A DNA stretch of 64,000 nucleotides from positions 620,001 through 684,000 of the forward strand of contig OZ345376.1 in assembly GCA_977006965.1 (NCBI GenBank), read 5' to 3'. Of this stretch, positions 12,038 through 22,844 are shown in pieces. The stretch's first letter is position 1; every line of letters begins with the position of its first letter. A model generated the notes under the pieces. That model searched no databases and was not told the origin of the DNA. It saw only the letters and a list, made by a program, of their open reading frames with translations. The position numbers and the translations under genes were made by a program. Source of the stretch: Phymatolithon calcareum (taxonomy: Eukaryota > Rhodophyta > Florideophyceae > Hapalidiales).

Positions 12038-12999
12038 TTTTCATGTTCATGGCTATGAGATCTGGAAATGATAGATTTCTTGCGCAGTGTACTGGCTTCC
12101 ACGGTCATGTTTGAAGACGTGAATGAAGTGGGGATTCGAGATCTTATTTTGACGACCACTTCTTTGTGGTGGGAAAAGTTTTCTCGGCATCAAGTACCGA
12201 GCATACAAATTCTTGCAAGCTCCAGTCTTGTTCTTGGATTGCGGTTCTTCCTCTTTCTGCGGTTTTCGCACAGGTTATATTACGCAATGTCATCGTCTTG
12301 CGAAACGAACCTGTCCCTCTAAAGACTCATTTACACCGTTGATGAGCTGAGTTTCAAATTGGCGTTATGAACTTTTTTGTTTTAGGTATGTTACTGTGCT
12401 TGATCAGGTGAATGTAATGGCTTGCGTAGACTATGCGCATGATCATATAGGCACTTTTCGTGTTGCGCGCGCATTTGCTACGACGGCAAATTCCAATCGA
12501 GTAACTCTCGTTTTACACTTGTTCCGTGCGCTGCTTTCGCAGACTCGCTTGCAATTTGACGCGGTGATAAATCATCGGCCTCGCACGTCGTGCCCCAGTT
12601 TGTTATGGAGGGGCTGGACATATTTTCCTTTCTCCTGACTTCAGACTATTCCTGGCCGACGAGGATCTACTGAATAAAATCTCGATATGCCGAGACTTCA
12701 TGTCATGCTGCAACTCTAAAAAATATGAGGCAACTTGGCCCTGGCGATGAATCTCTGCTGACCAGGATAATCCAAAAATCGAAGTCTATCATAATCTGTT
12801 CTGATTACTACTGTCCAATCATCAATCGAACAGTGTTATATTTCGTCGTTGAAATTCCCGATATGTGGAATTTCAACGACGAAATGCATTTCGAGCAGCA
12901 AGCGTCGCCCTGCTGTGTGGTATTTTTCAAATAATTTTCGGTAACAATGGGTCCAGCATTGCTTGACAGATTGTCCTGACGTCCGCTCTCTCTTCGCGG
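12038..12999. other. Intergenic stretch with one strong hairpin
   Basis: No gene is recognised. Short frames on both strands overlap without domain signals. The hairpin at 12840-12885 is listed separately. Confidence 0.3.
12840..12885. repeat. Perfect 19-bp inverted repeat
   Basis: ATTTCGTCGTTGAAATTCC at 12840-12858 is followed by an 8-base loop and its exact reverse complement at 12867-12885. It could form a stable hairpin in RNA or a cruciform in DNA; no adjacent gene explains it. Confidence 0.6.
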
Positions 13000-13293
13000 T
13001 CAGAACCGTAGTTTCTGCACTACAAAGGTCCCCGAGCAGTACCGTGTTGTAGCCATTCCACCATCGTAAACATCAAGCTCTCTAACCTGCAAGAACGACC
13101 CCTGCCTGACAAACTCTGAAGAGTACTCCTGGACAATCCGCAGAACTCCATCAACCTCGAATTCGCACACTGCAGCCATAATGTTTGAAATTCTCGGAGT
13201 TCTTTTCGTCGTCGTCAATATTCTGGACCTCGTCCTTCTGGTCAACTGGTAATCGACCGCTCTTGAAGCCGCCTCTGCATGCGCTCTGTCCAA
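13000..13293 (-). CDS. Small hypothetical protein (97 codons)
   Basis: An open frame from ATG 13293 to a stop at 13000. The first 40 residues are basic; from an internal Met (MAAVCEFEVDGVLR) the rest alternates hydrophobic and polar residues as in beta strands (FVRQGSFLQVRELDVYDGG, then YCSGTFVVQKL). No family is recognised. It may start at the internal Met, giving about 58 residues. It stands alone, so it may equally be a chance frame. Confidence 0.2.
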   Translation of the reverse strand: MDRAHAEAASRAVDYQLTRRTRSRILTTTKRTPRISNIMAAVCEFEVDGVLRIVQEYSSEFVRQGSFLQVRELDVYDGGMATTRYCSGTFVVQKLRF

Positions 13294-13299
13294 CTAGTC

Positions 13300-14327
13300 G
13301 TCAAATCCGCTCGAAACATCCGCCTTGAAATCTGAGCTGTCCGAATATTCTGCTCACCATGTTCATGGCAGATGACTATGCCTGCGATGCAGTGCCCTGT
13401 CTTTTCGTTTGCGAGGATCATCGCACTCTCTGTCCGTTTTCGGGCTTATCGAAAGGTCTTGCTGTACTCTGTGCCAGTCCAATACCTTGCTTCGCTTCTT
13501 TAGAACTACGGATCTCATTCCATATGTGTCTAGTATCGGCGATTAACTTATCTGCAGGCATGCTGGCAATCTGTAAATAAACTAACCTTATTCTGTCGCA
13601 TCAGCGTGATCCCCAAATATCGTTAGTTGTTCCTCACGGTCGCCGTATTCGAAAATCAAGCAAAATTGAAAGGAACGCTGTGGCTTTTTCCTCTTCCACA
13701 ATAACACGTAATGACGGTGACCGTCCTACTATGGAACCCCCGGATTAGTGTGGCAGGACTCGCATCATGTCAGAATAAACAAAGGAAATAGCCGTGGAAA
13801 TGTTCCTTGGGCAGGTGAATCAGCCCCCGACAAACAGCACCGGGGGGGGAGGGGACTGAGCTAGCGCGCTTCCATAAATATCGCTCAAATGCGTGGTTAA
13901 CGGGGGGGAGACGATGTTCAAGTGGGATACATTGTATTGACATGATTCCAACACGCCTGTTTACTGGGATGGACCTATATTCTAGCTTATATGGGATCCA
14001 TCTGCCAGTAGATCTACAGAGGGAGCTCGAGACTGATTTGGCTTAGACTGTTGTGCGTTGCACGCTGATTGCAATGTTTCAGTTCACGAGAAAGGCGCGT
14101 CGTTGATTGCTTGTTCTCTCGCGATCTGCGCCGTACACCTCAAATTGGTGCGTTCGACGGTGAGCTTAATACTGTTCAGTTTGCTGTAGATTCGAACCAA
14201 TACGCCAATGACACTCGAATTTGTCTCCTCGTCTTCACCTCCACTTACCGTTTACTACGACATGAACGTTAAAGAGTAATATCTGCCTGGCTCATGATCG
14301 CCAACAGTTGATCGATACTTTTTTAGC
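13300..14327. other. Intergenic stretch with two G-runs
   Basis: No gene is supported. Plus-strand G-runs of seven or more occur at about 13844-13857 and 13904-13912, separated by about 50 bp. Two runs alone do not make a convincing quadruplex. Confidence 0.3.
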
Positions 14328-15150
14328 AGTTGAAGTTTACTTAAAAGCCTCACAGTCTTACGAGTATACGGGCAAGACTTCCTCAGTTGCTACCTTCCAA
14401 TGTGTAGACCGTCGAAACCTACCGCCTGTCATAGGCGACGGAGAAAGTTGGATCCTAGACCGTCCTACTTTCTATGTGATGTTCTTGTGGGGTTCGCTAC
14501 TGGTGTCCCCGCTATTAGGCTTCGTGTCGTGAGGGACATCTACTTGACTTCTCGTATCTTGATTTCAAAGCAGTCCTTCTTCGTTTTCCATGCACTCGAT
14601 GATGCTCTTGCTGAATGGCAAAAGCTCATTAAGTGCTTTCTCGGTATCCAGTCTGTTGTCTCCGTTCAGGTCATATCCTGACAGAATGTTATCTAGGGTT
14701 GTCATATGATGTCGAACACTGGTTTCCAAATTTTTCCGCCATGCTTATTGCAGACACCTGCTGAAATGTTCCGCAGACGTATAGAAGAGCTAATTTCCTG
14801 TGCTTGAGGATTGCCGATATCTCGCTCGTCTTGTCGTACGGGATTCTCCTCTTACTCTTCAATTCCGGGCGATGTCCTTCCATTGTAAGGAATTTTGATC
14901 GAAGCGTTTCGGCAGACTGTTTTGCTTGAATGTGTTTGGCTACTTCCACAAACGGCTCTTTGGTGTCCATAGGGACAATGTCGTGCCTTGTAGACTGGAG
15001 CTCTTGGCCGTTTCTGCTCTTAAGTGGTTTTTCTAGGTGCCTCATTGCTTTGTCTCTTGTTCTCCTCAGCATCTTGAAAGCAAGGATTTCCGGTTATCGA
15101 TTGGAGGCTTGGATTCGGCACAGAAGTCGGAGTCTGTATGAGACACGTAA
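14328..15150 (-). mobile_element. LINE family 1, 5'-truncated copy A
   Basis: Minus-strand coding remnant of the LINE C-terminus: LRSKFLTMEGHRPELKSK, IPYDKTSEISAILK, and, in another frame, LDTEKALNELLPFSKSI followed by ECMENEEGLL and a stop. The same blocks occur in copies B, C, D and E. The 3' end carries the family tail, which reads GCTTTTAAGTAAACTTCAAC on the minus strand near 14330-14350. Only the post-RT C-terminal part is present, as expected of a 5'-truncated target-primed insertion, and it has frameshifts. Its 5' boundary lies near 15150, where similarity to copy D ends. Confidence 0.75.
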
Positions 15151-15259
15151 TGCCTACCGGGGTCTGCGCTATAGCCTACAACCGAGACATTTCTGCCACT
15201 GTTATGGGTTCAACATTTGGTGATGCCGATAAGAAATGTTGTTCATTGGACAGGGGTAC

Positions 15260-15440
15260 TCGCGGATCGTGGAACCATCGCGTTTGCTCCCGGTGGAATT
15301 GAATCGTATCTCGGGCAGCAGGCAGAGAAGAAGAAGTGCTTTCCTAATTACCTAGCAGAAATAACGCCCTGTCGTAGTCTAGTAGAAGATAATTCAGCAA
15401 TAAAGTACTGCCGTGCGAGCCCCATCGGGGAGAAAGCAGT
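15260..15440 (+). repeat. Dispersed repeat shared with 30610-30780
   Basis: Blocks such as GGCAGAGAAGAAG, ACGCTCTACCGTAATCTA-like and AGCCCCATAGGGAAA-like words occur in the same order and spacing here and at 30.6 kb. The two copies differ by scattered substitutions. No coding sense is evident; a short non-autonomous element is likely, but its ends are not defined. Confidence 0.5.
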
Positions 15441-15690
15441 TTACATACATACATGGACAGGAGTGTACCACAGGATCCCCTCAGTCCGAGTGTGTAGATC
15501 AATCTCTGGATGGGTTTTCCGAGCGTACGAGCAAGATTCCGAGCACCTGGGAGGATGTTCTCGCTATCCTATTCGTAGACGATGTTCTGTTGTGAGCGAA
15601 AACACTCGCTGCATTGCAATGCATGCTGGACATAGCTACTCGCTGGCCCGAAGAGCGCGGGATGACATAGAATACGTAACAAGGCAATAG
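15413..15690 (+). mobile_element. LINE reverse-transcriptase fragment
   Basis: Plus-strand frame with the RT palm core: WEDVLAILFVDDVLL, a stop, then ALQCMLDIATRWPEERGMT in the same frame. FVDD corresponds to the catalytic (F/Y)xDD box, and the following helix matches copy B (MQWLLDRATQWAIENGM). It is in opposite orientation to copy A next door, so it is a separate fragment. Confidence 0.65.
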
Positions 15691-15699
15691 TGAGATTCT

Positions 15700-16464
15700 A
15701 GAATTGAAGGAAAGAACATGTGTGACATATAGATTCTGAAATGTTGTGGACAACACCTGGAGCTTGCGAAACGTGGACTTGGCAAAGAGACTTCTTGCAA
15801 GTCCACGTCGGTTTAACGGACCCGCAATCAGCCTGAGGTTGATGGGAATATAAAGATGCCTGTTCGGCATACACATGGCAGCAATGGAGGTACTAATCTC
15901 ACTCGCTCTTCACGAACATCTTCAATACCGCATTATGTTCAAGCCGACTCTTCTAATTCCACCGCGCCGAAGTACCGTCCTCTCACACCAACACGCAGCA
16001 CGCGCTTCAACATGAGGTCGACTTTTCAGTACCGCCATCCCAAGTGTGGGCTATTTTTACGGACTTCACGTCGTAGAAGGATTGTAACACCTTTACCTTG
16101 TTCAGCAAAGAGAACCCGAAGGAGGGCGCACAGCAGGGCACATGTTTGCAAACGCCTGGGGGGGAAACGAATTGAGATTGAAGATTGAAGCCCACGTCAA
16201 AAGCGCACAGGATGGGCAGGTGTTCGAGTGTCTCGGTTGCATTGGCTTCCAAGAAAACTTCGACAAAGGTTCAAAGTTTCAGAAACTGAGAACGACATAG
16301 CAAAGTTGCTCAGAGCTACCAATTCTGTGGACTTCTTGTGCCATGAATGAAAAATGACATTGCCACGAAGACAACGCTACGGTTTCTGGATATAATCGAG
16401 GGAACTGCCGTACGCAGGAGAACAGAGTGCGCTGAAAGAATATGAGGCTGATGAAAAAACGAAA
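15700..16464. other. Possible continuation of retroelement debris; no gene
   Basis: A plus-strand frame at 15745-15850 (LAKRLLASPRRFNGPAI) may be further decayed LINE sequence, but I could not align it with confidence. Nothing else is recognised to 16464. Confidence 0.3.
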
Positions 16465-18570
16465 TTAATATTTCATGGCAAAGCCAAAAGCCTTTCTTGT
16501 CCAGAACAGGAGAAGGGCGATGACACCGAACAACCTGCACACGTAAACCGCCAAAGACATAGCAGTAACTGTCATGACAATCCGCCGATGTCGGTAGCTG
16601 ACACGCGTGATTACTTCGCACGCGCTCGTGCCCTGTCTACCACGGAGTGACGCGATGCACGGTGCGTAAAGATGGCACAAGAATCTTGATGCAAAACAGT
16701 TGACAACGAAGATTTTCAGTAAATGGATAACGCATCGCCTTCACAAATTTCAGAGGCCAGAAGTGCCCGAGATACGCATGTGCCCCAAAGAATGGAGTCG
16801 CGAACTCGGAAGAACAAACCGTCAAAGAAAAGGGTGACAATTCGAACATTGCAATGCCCCCGCATGATGACAATTTGACTCGGTAGCAAGGGGTGCAGTA
16901 TTCACACGGTTTAGAATACTGATCCCTTCCGAAAGAGATAACACCCTCTTGCGCAAGCCAAACATTTCTGATTTCCTCGGCGAGGAAGAACACCGTGAAG
17001 CGGAAACTCGCAATCTCTGCCCCTGGTTTTCCCGTTCATATTGAGTGATACATGAGCTTCTGACGGAAACAACCAAAACAGCAAGAACAGACCGCATGCA
17101 TTTTTCCTCATTCGTGATTTCACGTGCGCTTCGCCGAGAGCCTTCGTCGCTCGCAAGAGTAGAACCGCAACACCTGACCGAATGCGAGATGTAAACCGCC
17201 ATTTGCATACCTTGGAGAGGGAACAAATTCCATCAAGCGGCAGTCGCCACAACCAGTACAACGCAAAATGATGGTTCAGGACAGCGTTTAAGAGCCAGTC
17301 ACCGACAGAAACCCGATCCATAACGCAGTAGGAAAATTAGAAAACACTCGTCAGCAAGCAAAGAAAGTAGGAAATCAAATCCGTTTTCCAACGTCGGCGA
17401 TGGACATGCATACACATACCGCACGAAATACTCAGGCGTGCACAAGCGAACTGCTCTCTCGCAAGTACGAAAATGACGATGGGATGGTAAGTCACGAAAA
17501 GTGCGCCTATACGGAGTGCCGGGCGGTAAACGCTTACACTGCACACGCACGGCAAAATTGTTTCACAGACCCAAAGAGACATTAATTGGGTAAAACGGCG
17601 ACAGACCGTGAGATGGCATGCCAAAATGAACCATTGGCAGGCCGGTTGGAAAAAATTCTCCCGTTTGAAAAAGCAACCTTGACGCACATACCTCCACGAT
17701 CTCGCGCACGTACATAGGAACGACTTGTGGTATAAAGCTCAAGATGCGCACCAGACGGACAATTAGATATACGAAATTGCACGATACGAACGGACTGTTG
17801 CACACTCGTTCGGATGTAATGCCATCTTGATGGCATCTGTGTGCGCTATAAGACAAGATTTTCCTGTAGGGATGGTGTGACCGAGATCAAATCATAGCCA
17901 ATCATTGTGTTCAAAAACGTGCCAGGCTCTAGTGCATAATTGTAATTGGTTAATTGGATCAACCTGGAAGATCAGCTTTTGGCAAGAGCCGATTTGTGCT
18001 CGCTTAGCTTCTCAAATAAATCACATCTCTCTGTTCTCGTGCGCACCCCAAGTTCCCGAGTCGTCTCAATCAGAAAATATTCGAAAGGTGGTGCATCGCG
18101 CGGACGTCCGCTTCTCTCCTGGGCACTGTCCGGAGTCATCTACAATGGTGCTCGAGACAGGCTGCATAACCCGCCACAAGCCTTGAAGTCTTTCATCAGT
18201 GACGCAGCATAAAAGAGTAGACACCTTACGGTTTGAATATCAACCTCTAAAAAGATCTGCACTTCGTGCAGGCTTGAACAACGCCATGAGGAACTAACGA
18301 ACAACAGCCTTCAGGACGTTGAGCGGATTGGGATTAGCTGCATGTATCGTGTGAGAAGTAGGGGGCTTTCCCGTGGGCCACTTGAAATTATCTCTTGTGC
18401 ATAGATTTCAAAGTCGTTGTCCACACGACTTCGTACACTGAGTGCAGTACTGATATTGTTTTGTTTTTTCGGCATTGTACAAAGTCTGCATTTTTTCATG
18501 CTGCTTTTATCGTGATTGTGAGGCTCAATACTTCGTCTATATTAAGGTCCTTAACCTACTCATGATTGGA
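16465..18570 (-). pseudogene. Membrane-protein-like gene family, copy 1
   Basis: This 2.1-kb region is collinear with 27.1-29.2 kb on the same strand. Reading on the minus strand, hydrophobic segments appear in order: FVYLIVRLVRILSFIPQVV, LRIGALFVTYHPIVIFVLA, then after the intron position FALYWLWRLPL, CGLFLLFWLFPSEAHVSL, and finally YVCRLFGVIALLLF. The conserved donor (GTATGT) sits at 17419, but the acceptor used in copy 2 is missing through a deletion near 17320. Segments lie in different frames. I infer a multi-pass membrane protein gene now inactivated. Known receptor or transporter families are not recognisable from the motifs I can see. Confidence 0.5.
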
Positions 18571-18799
18571 TACGTATTACATGTTGCCTATTATGGCGAT
18601 AGGCAACAAAATCGTCTACACCCTCCAGATCACCGCTCTTTCCATCAATCGGCGGCGGCTCGATATTATGCGTCCCTATCTTCCGCCGTTGAGGCCACTA
18701 GCTTGTGGACCCCCGTTACATGCACTAATACAGTGACCAGACACTGATAGAGCAGAGGCTAGAACAGCAAATATACACTGGACGCACCTGCGGCCATAT

Positions 18800-20482
18800 T
18801 CTTCCATGAGGACGTTGCTCACGACCGCGTCCCACGTAACATCTTGATGCGCCGAGTCCACAAATGTCTACCCCCGGATATCGCTGAGATGGTCAAATAC
18901 GTCACCGTTCTGCACTGCGGACGATGAGGAGAAAACGTGGCTTCTGATCGACCGCAGAGTCCCACAGGTCTCACCGCTAAGCCAGTGCCTCTATAACAAT
19001 TTCATGGACACATTTGCGGAGAAGCTCGAGAAGGCTCCCCGGCATATGTCAAAGTACAACGCGATCTTGTTTGCCCACGACGTTCAACTGCAAGCGACAA
19101 ACTCCGTCGAAATGCAATGGCTCCTTGATAGAGCGACGCAATGGGCCATTGAGAATGGTATGCCGTGGAACACGAAGAAGGAAAAAAGCGAAGTCCTCAT
19201 CTGCCCCGGGGTATTCAGGCGAAAGTTCCGGCTAGCAGAGGGTGAACTCCATGAAAGAAGACGCCTGGAATACCTGGGTACGACCACCGACAAAGCTGGC
19301 GCGACCGGACACGCAGCGCTGAAACGAATCTCGAAAGCGAAGGGAATTATCTTGGGCCTTCGAGATATTGCCATGAGTGCCATCAATCTACAAGACCTTC
19401 GTGCAATGCAAGTGGGAGTATGCCTTCCACCTTACACTGTGGACGAGATCCACCCAAGCGCAAAGCAACAAGGCAGAAGGTTTATTCTACTCCGTCATCC
19501 TAGGATGGTTTGCACTTCGCCTCTAAAACAGAATGAGGACGCACCGGTGGTATAGTGGTAAAACTGCATCCGCGCGCCTGAGCGAATATCTCGATATGAT
19601 GCGCGAAGGAATATTGAGGTCGCCGGTTCGAGTCCTGTCATAAGCAAGAATTGAATTACGTTCCGCGAAGGGCACACGGATGTCGCCGTGTAGTGGTGTG
19701 CCACAGTACTCGCGGGAAGCAGTTACGCGAGTACCCAGAATGGATTCAGCCCAGGAACATCTTAGATGCCCCCTAGATGTTGAGTAACGTACACATTGTG
19801 TTGCTCAAATATCCTATAGTAAACAAACATACAAACAATATCACACCCCCGGAAATCAGGACACAATTGGGTGAACACTTCACTGTGCGACTACTGAAGG
19901 AGAAACTTGAAATCGAGAAAAAACCGAACTACGAAGGCAAAGCCGAAGACCTTCACTACGCGGAAAGGGATACTTCGTACATGAAACAACACGATCGGCT
20001 CAGCGAGCAGACCGAATGGGCTGAGCGAGGAAAGTTGACGTCCAAGGAAGCGAAGCTCCGTCTTAGCAAAGCCTGGGGACAAGCAGATTAAACCGAAAAA
20101 TCCCAGTGGACATGAAAGAGCGCGTCACCTCGACCGCGCTACTCACATCGCGAAAACACAGAATGCTGGCAGTGAAATGGTACTTCGGACGCTTCCCCCC
20201 CATGGATTCCCTCTTCCTATGTAGAGCGCTTCGGTGAAGTAGCTGAGAAGAGCCTCGAGACCCTCCAACGCAACCTTACAAGATCACAACTCAACGGATA
20301 GATCGAGGACGAGGCAATGCTGGCGATAGGCAGACTATTAGAACTAGGGATTATAATGACAGCAGAAATGATAGTGTGATGTCATATTCTGAGACAATGT
20401 GACAGTAGTACACGGGAAGCTGCTCTGGTGTCCGCGACTCTGGCGTTGAGGGCTTCTTAAATAAAACTTACAATATACCCCA
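18800..20482 (+). mobile_element. LINE copy B (RT palm to 3' end)
   Basis: Plus-strand RT: RVPRNILMRRVHKCLPPDI, then DRRVPQVSPLSQCLYNNFM, then YNAILFAHDVQLQA (the catalytic FADD box reads FAHD), then MPWNTKKEKSEVLICPG and LEYLGTTTDKAG. Further 3' in changing frames come WEYAFHLTLW, a helical segment (EYLDMMREGILRSP), KIPVDMKERVTSTALL and FGEVAEKSLETLQRNL, which align with copies C, D and E. The 3' end reads GCTTCTTAAATAAAACTTAC near 20455-20475. The FADD to FAHD change removes a catalytic Asp, and several frameshifts make it inactive. The tail differs from copies A, C and D and matches copy F, so it represents a subfamily. Confidence 0.75.
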
Positions 20483-20859
20483 TTGTTTCCGTCGACCTTA
20501 TTCGAAATTGGCACCCCGTCCGCATTGTTGCTTTCCGAGAGATTGCTTTAGATTTGAAGCAGATATCAGCAGCTGGTAACGGACAATGAGAACCAAAGAA
20601 TTTTTTCCGTGCGTTTCCTGGCTACGTGCGGTACGGTAGAAACTGCGCTACAATGATTTCGTGTCACTAATGTTGAAGAAGCCATTCTGGTTGACATAAA
20701 CCTTACTGCTTTTCTGGCAATGGCCGGATCCTAAAGTCCCAGCGATCTCAACCGCCCCTGCTGGGACGGTAGATACTGTACAGTACAGGGCAAGAGATAA
20801 CTCATCGCGAGAGATTGCAATAAATTTCCCGTTAGATCAGCGGTACAGTACCACACTAC

Positions 20860-21467
20860 AGTACATTATTCGTTTGCCGGGACAGGGAGGAGAATGTCCG
20901 GCGACACAATCACCTTCGCGACAAATTGGCGACAGCACTATCCAACCGCTCAGTTGGGGAAATTTCGACTGAGCCGTGGGATAGTGCTGCGTTGGAATTT
21001 CCCCTCGCATTGAATACCCTCTTCTGTACGATATTGCAGTGCTTGGTTGAGGACCAGACAAACAACACCGGATGGACGTTGTCATCGACAACCTGGAATT
21101 CTCCTCGCGCAAACATGGTTTTGCCGTAACCATCACCGGCCCATTCGCGCCGCATCCGTTCCGAATCCCAGCTCAGACACCGGGCGACGCAGCCCCCAAG
21201 GCCCAGAATGTCAAAATCGGGATATATGAGATACTCTGTGTATATGAAGATATGGCACTTTGCCCAATCGGCATAAACGCTCACGGAGCGCTCGGAACCT
21301 GTGCCAAACAAGCATTCACTCTATTGTCAAAATTCATAGCCACCCGAAAAGGTACTTCTCCTGAACGTGAGCTGCACCAGCTCGTGGCTGCACTGGTGTC
21401 CTATACCTTACAGTCGACCGCCCTTGACGTTAATCGACGGCGGCTGGACCTCCTCACGCAACATTAA
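20860..21467 (+). pseudogene. C-terminal domain of a retroelement-type ORF
   Basis: An upstream frame reads RRHNHLRDKLATAL near 20915-20960, a motif of the RHNxLRDxL type that I associate with the C-terminal region of reverse-transcriptase-like ORFs in algae and oomycetes. The open frame from ATG 21072 (131 codons) continues the same pattern: MDVVIDNLEFSSRKHG, AVTITGPFAPHPF, then a conserved-looking core ALCPIGINAHGALGTCAKQ and a final amphipathic helix. The two parts are in different frames. It is probably the tail of a decayed retroelement and not a host gene, though the 131-codon frame is intact. The family name rests on motif memory. Confidence 0.45.
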
Positions 21468-21649
21468 ATTAGGCGAATGGGTCCCTATTGACAAGGAGTA
21501 AAGTTTTCCCAGTCTCTCTACATTGTTATCGTCGTGAGAAAACGAGTTTTACCCAGCGTGCTACCTGCAAGAGTATCTCTTCCGATAGGATTTCTCTGTC
21601 ACTGCGAAAGGGCAAATCCTCTCCGTTTCCTTTTCAGTCCGATCGCGGC

Positions 21650-21860
21650 AATACAGGGTTGGCAATAGTAGGACTTTTCAACCCGCACGAGATACGATTC
21701 GTTCTATCAAAAAGTGCTGCAACGAGTCACACATACACTTGTTAACAGAGAAATTCGAATTAAGGAGGTCATGAGTAACCAGCCTACGCAACATTAGAAA
21801 ACTGTTCGAAAAGTTAGCCCTGCTTCTCCTAGGTTAGGCGTTTGGAGTTTTCAAATGAAT
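21650..21860 (+). repeat. Repeat family X, copy 1 (3' part)
   Basis: Shares with 36.4-36.56 kb and 50.0-50.17 kb a coding tail (here VLQRVTHTLVNREIRIKEVM, then SNQPTQH and stop) and the following non-coding words GCTTCTCCTAGGTTAGGCG and AATCATTCCATATCC. Only the 3' portion is present here. Confidence 0.55.
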
Positions 21861-21864
21861 CATT

Positions 21865-22590
21865 CCATATCCATAAAATGCTGCCGAGACCCCACTGGAT
21901 AGTACATCCTGTGCCTCCAGTGATTGTAAATTTACATTTAGTGATGAGGCATGATAGCGGCTGAAAAACGAGTGGGCGATGCGAACTGAATCATGCAGCG
22001 GGGCGCAAAGCAGAGATTCGTTTTTCTGTTTACTCTCGATATGGAGGCAAAGTGGGCGAAAGGAAAATCCCTGGATTTCCTACAAGACATTATTGCGAGG
22101 CATCATCAGCTCATAGGATGACCACCTCGTCCGAACCAACCAGCGCCGATATGACTTCTTCGTCTCACCTTCCAAAATTAATGAAAAATTATACTATGAA
22201 AATTGCCTGAAATTTGACACCAACAATAAAACTTATTGGTTCTCGCCATCTATTATGATATCGATTTGTCATTCCGCACTTCTTCATTGGCTTATCTCGA
22301 AAATCAGAATCTGTATTTATTTGGCCTACAGTGTACAGCTGTAAATGTTACTTCGTCACAGGCAACGGACGACCTCCCCAGCAGCGCCAACGATGACACC
22401 TCCACTCAGCTTGCTGTACAGCCTGGGATAATGAGTGACGTTTACAACCATCGATTTAGTGTTGCACTCGAGCGTTGCGTATCTTTGATGACAAAAGCGC
22501 TGCAACTGACAACAGCAGCAGCTCTCACTAGTGCCCATACACGTACGCTCCGCACTGGTCGAAGATAAAGCCGTACACTAGCATCGTATG
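21865..22590. other. Intergenic, upstream of the GTPase gene
   Basis: No gene is supported. A plus-strand frame at 22236-22568 lacks domains and looks like chance. Confidence 0.3.
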
Positions 22591-22596
22591 TGAGCC

Positions 22597-22603
22597 TATA
22601 AAA
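22597..22603 (+). promoter_or_regulatory. Candidate TATA box of the GTPase gene
   Basis: TATAAAA lies 242 bp upstream of the ATG at 22845 in a GC-mixed context. Position and sequence fit a core promoter, leaving a 5' leader of roughly 200 nt. There is no independent evidence of transcription start. Confidence 0.35.
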
Positions 22604-22844
22604 TGGCACCTCCGCTCGAACACTTTAGTCAATATGCATATCACCGTAATACAAGAGTCCAGACGCAACCTCACGTACTTATTGCATTCTGCAAATTACC
22701 AGCACAGCAATCATCACTGGGACACTAATCTTACGAGTTTGTGTACCACCTCATCCCCTCTACATCACACTCCAGAACACAATATTTCGCAGCTGTGGAG
22801 ACAAACAAGTCCTCTCATTCTGTGCGAAATTTGAGCAACCAAGC

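Noticed and set aside
13844-13912. G-quadruplex candidate from two G-runs
   Set aside because: Only two long runs about 50 bp apart; four spaced runs are not present.
19541-19640. tRNA-like sequence with good A box (GTGGTATAGTGGT) and B box (GGTTCGAGTCC)
   Set aside because: No acceptor stem pairing can be formed, the spacing is too long, and the stretch aligns in translation with the C-terminal coding region of LINE copy B (YLDMMREGILRSP follows the RT thumb). The boxes are coincidental.
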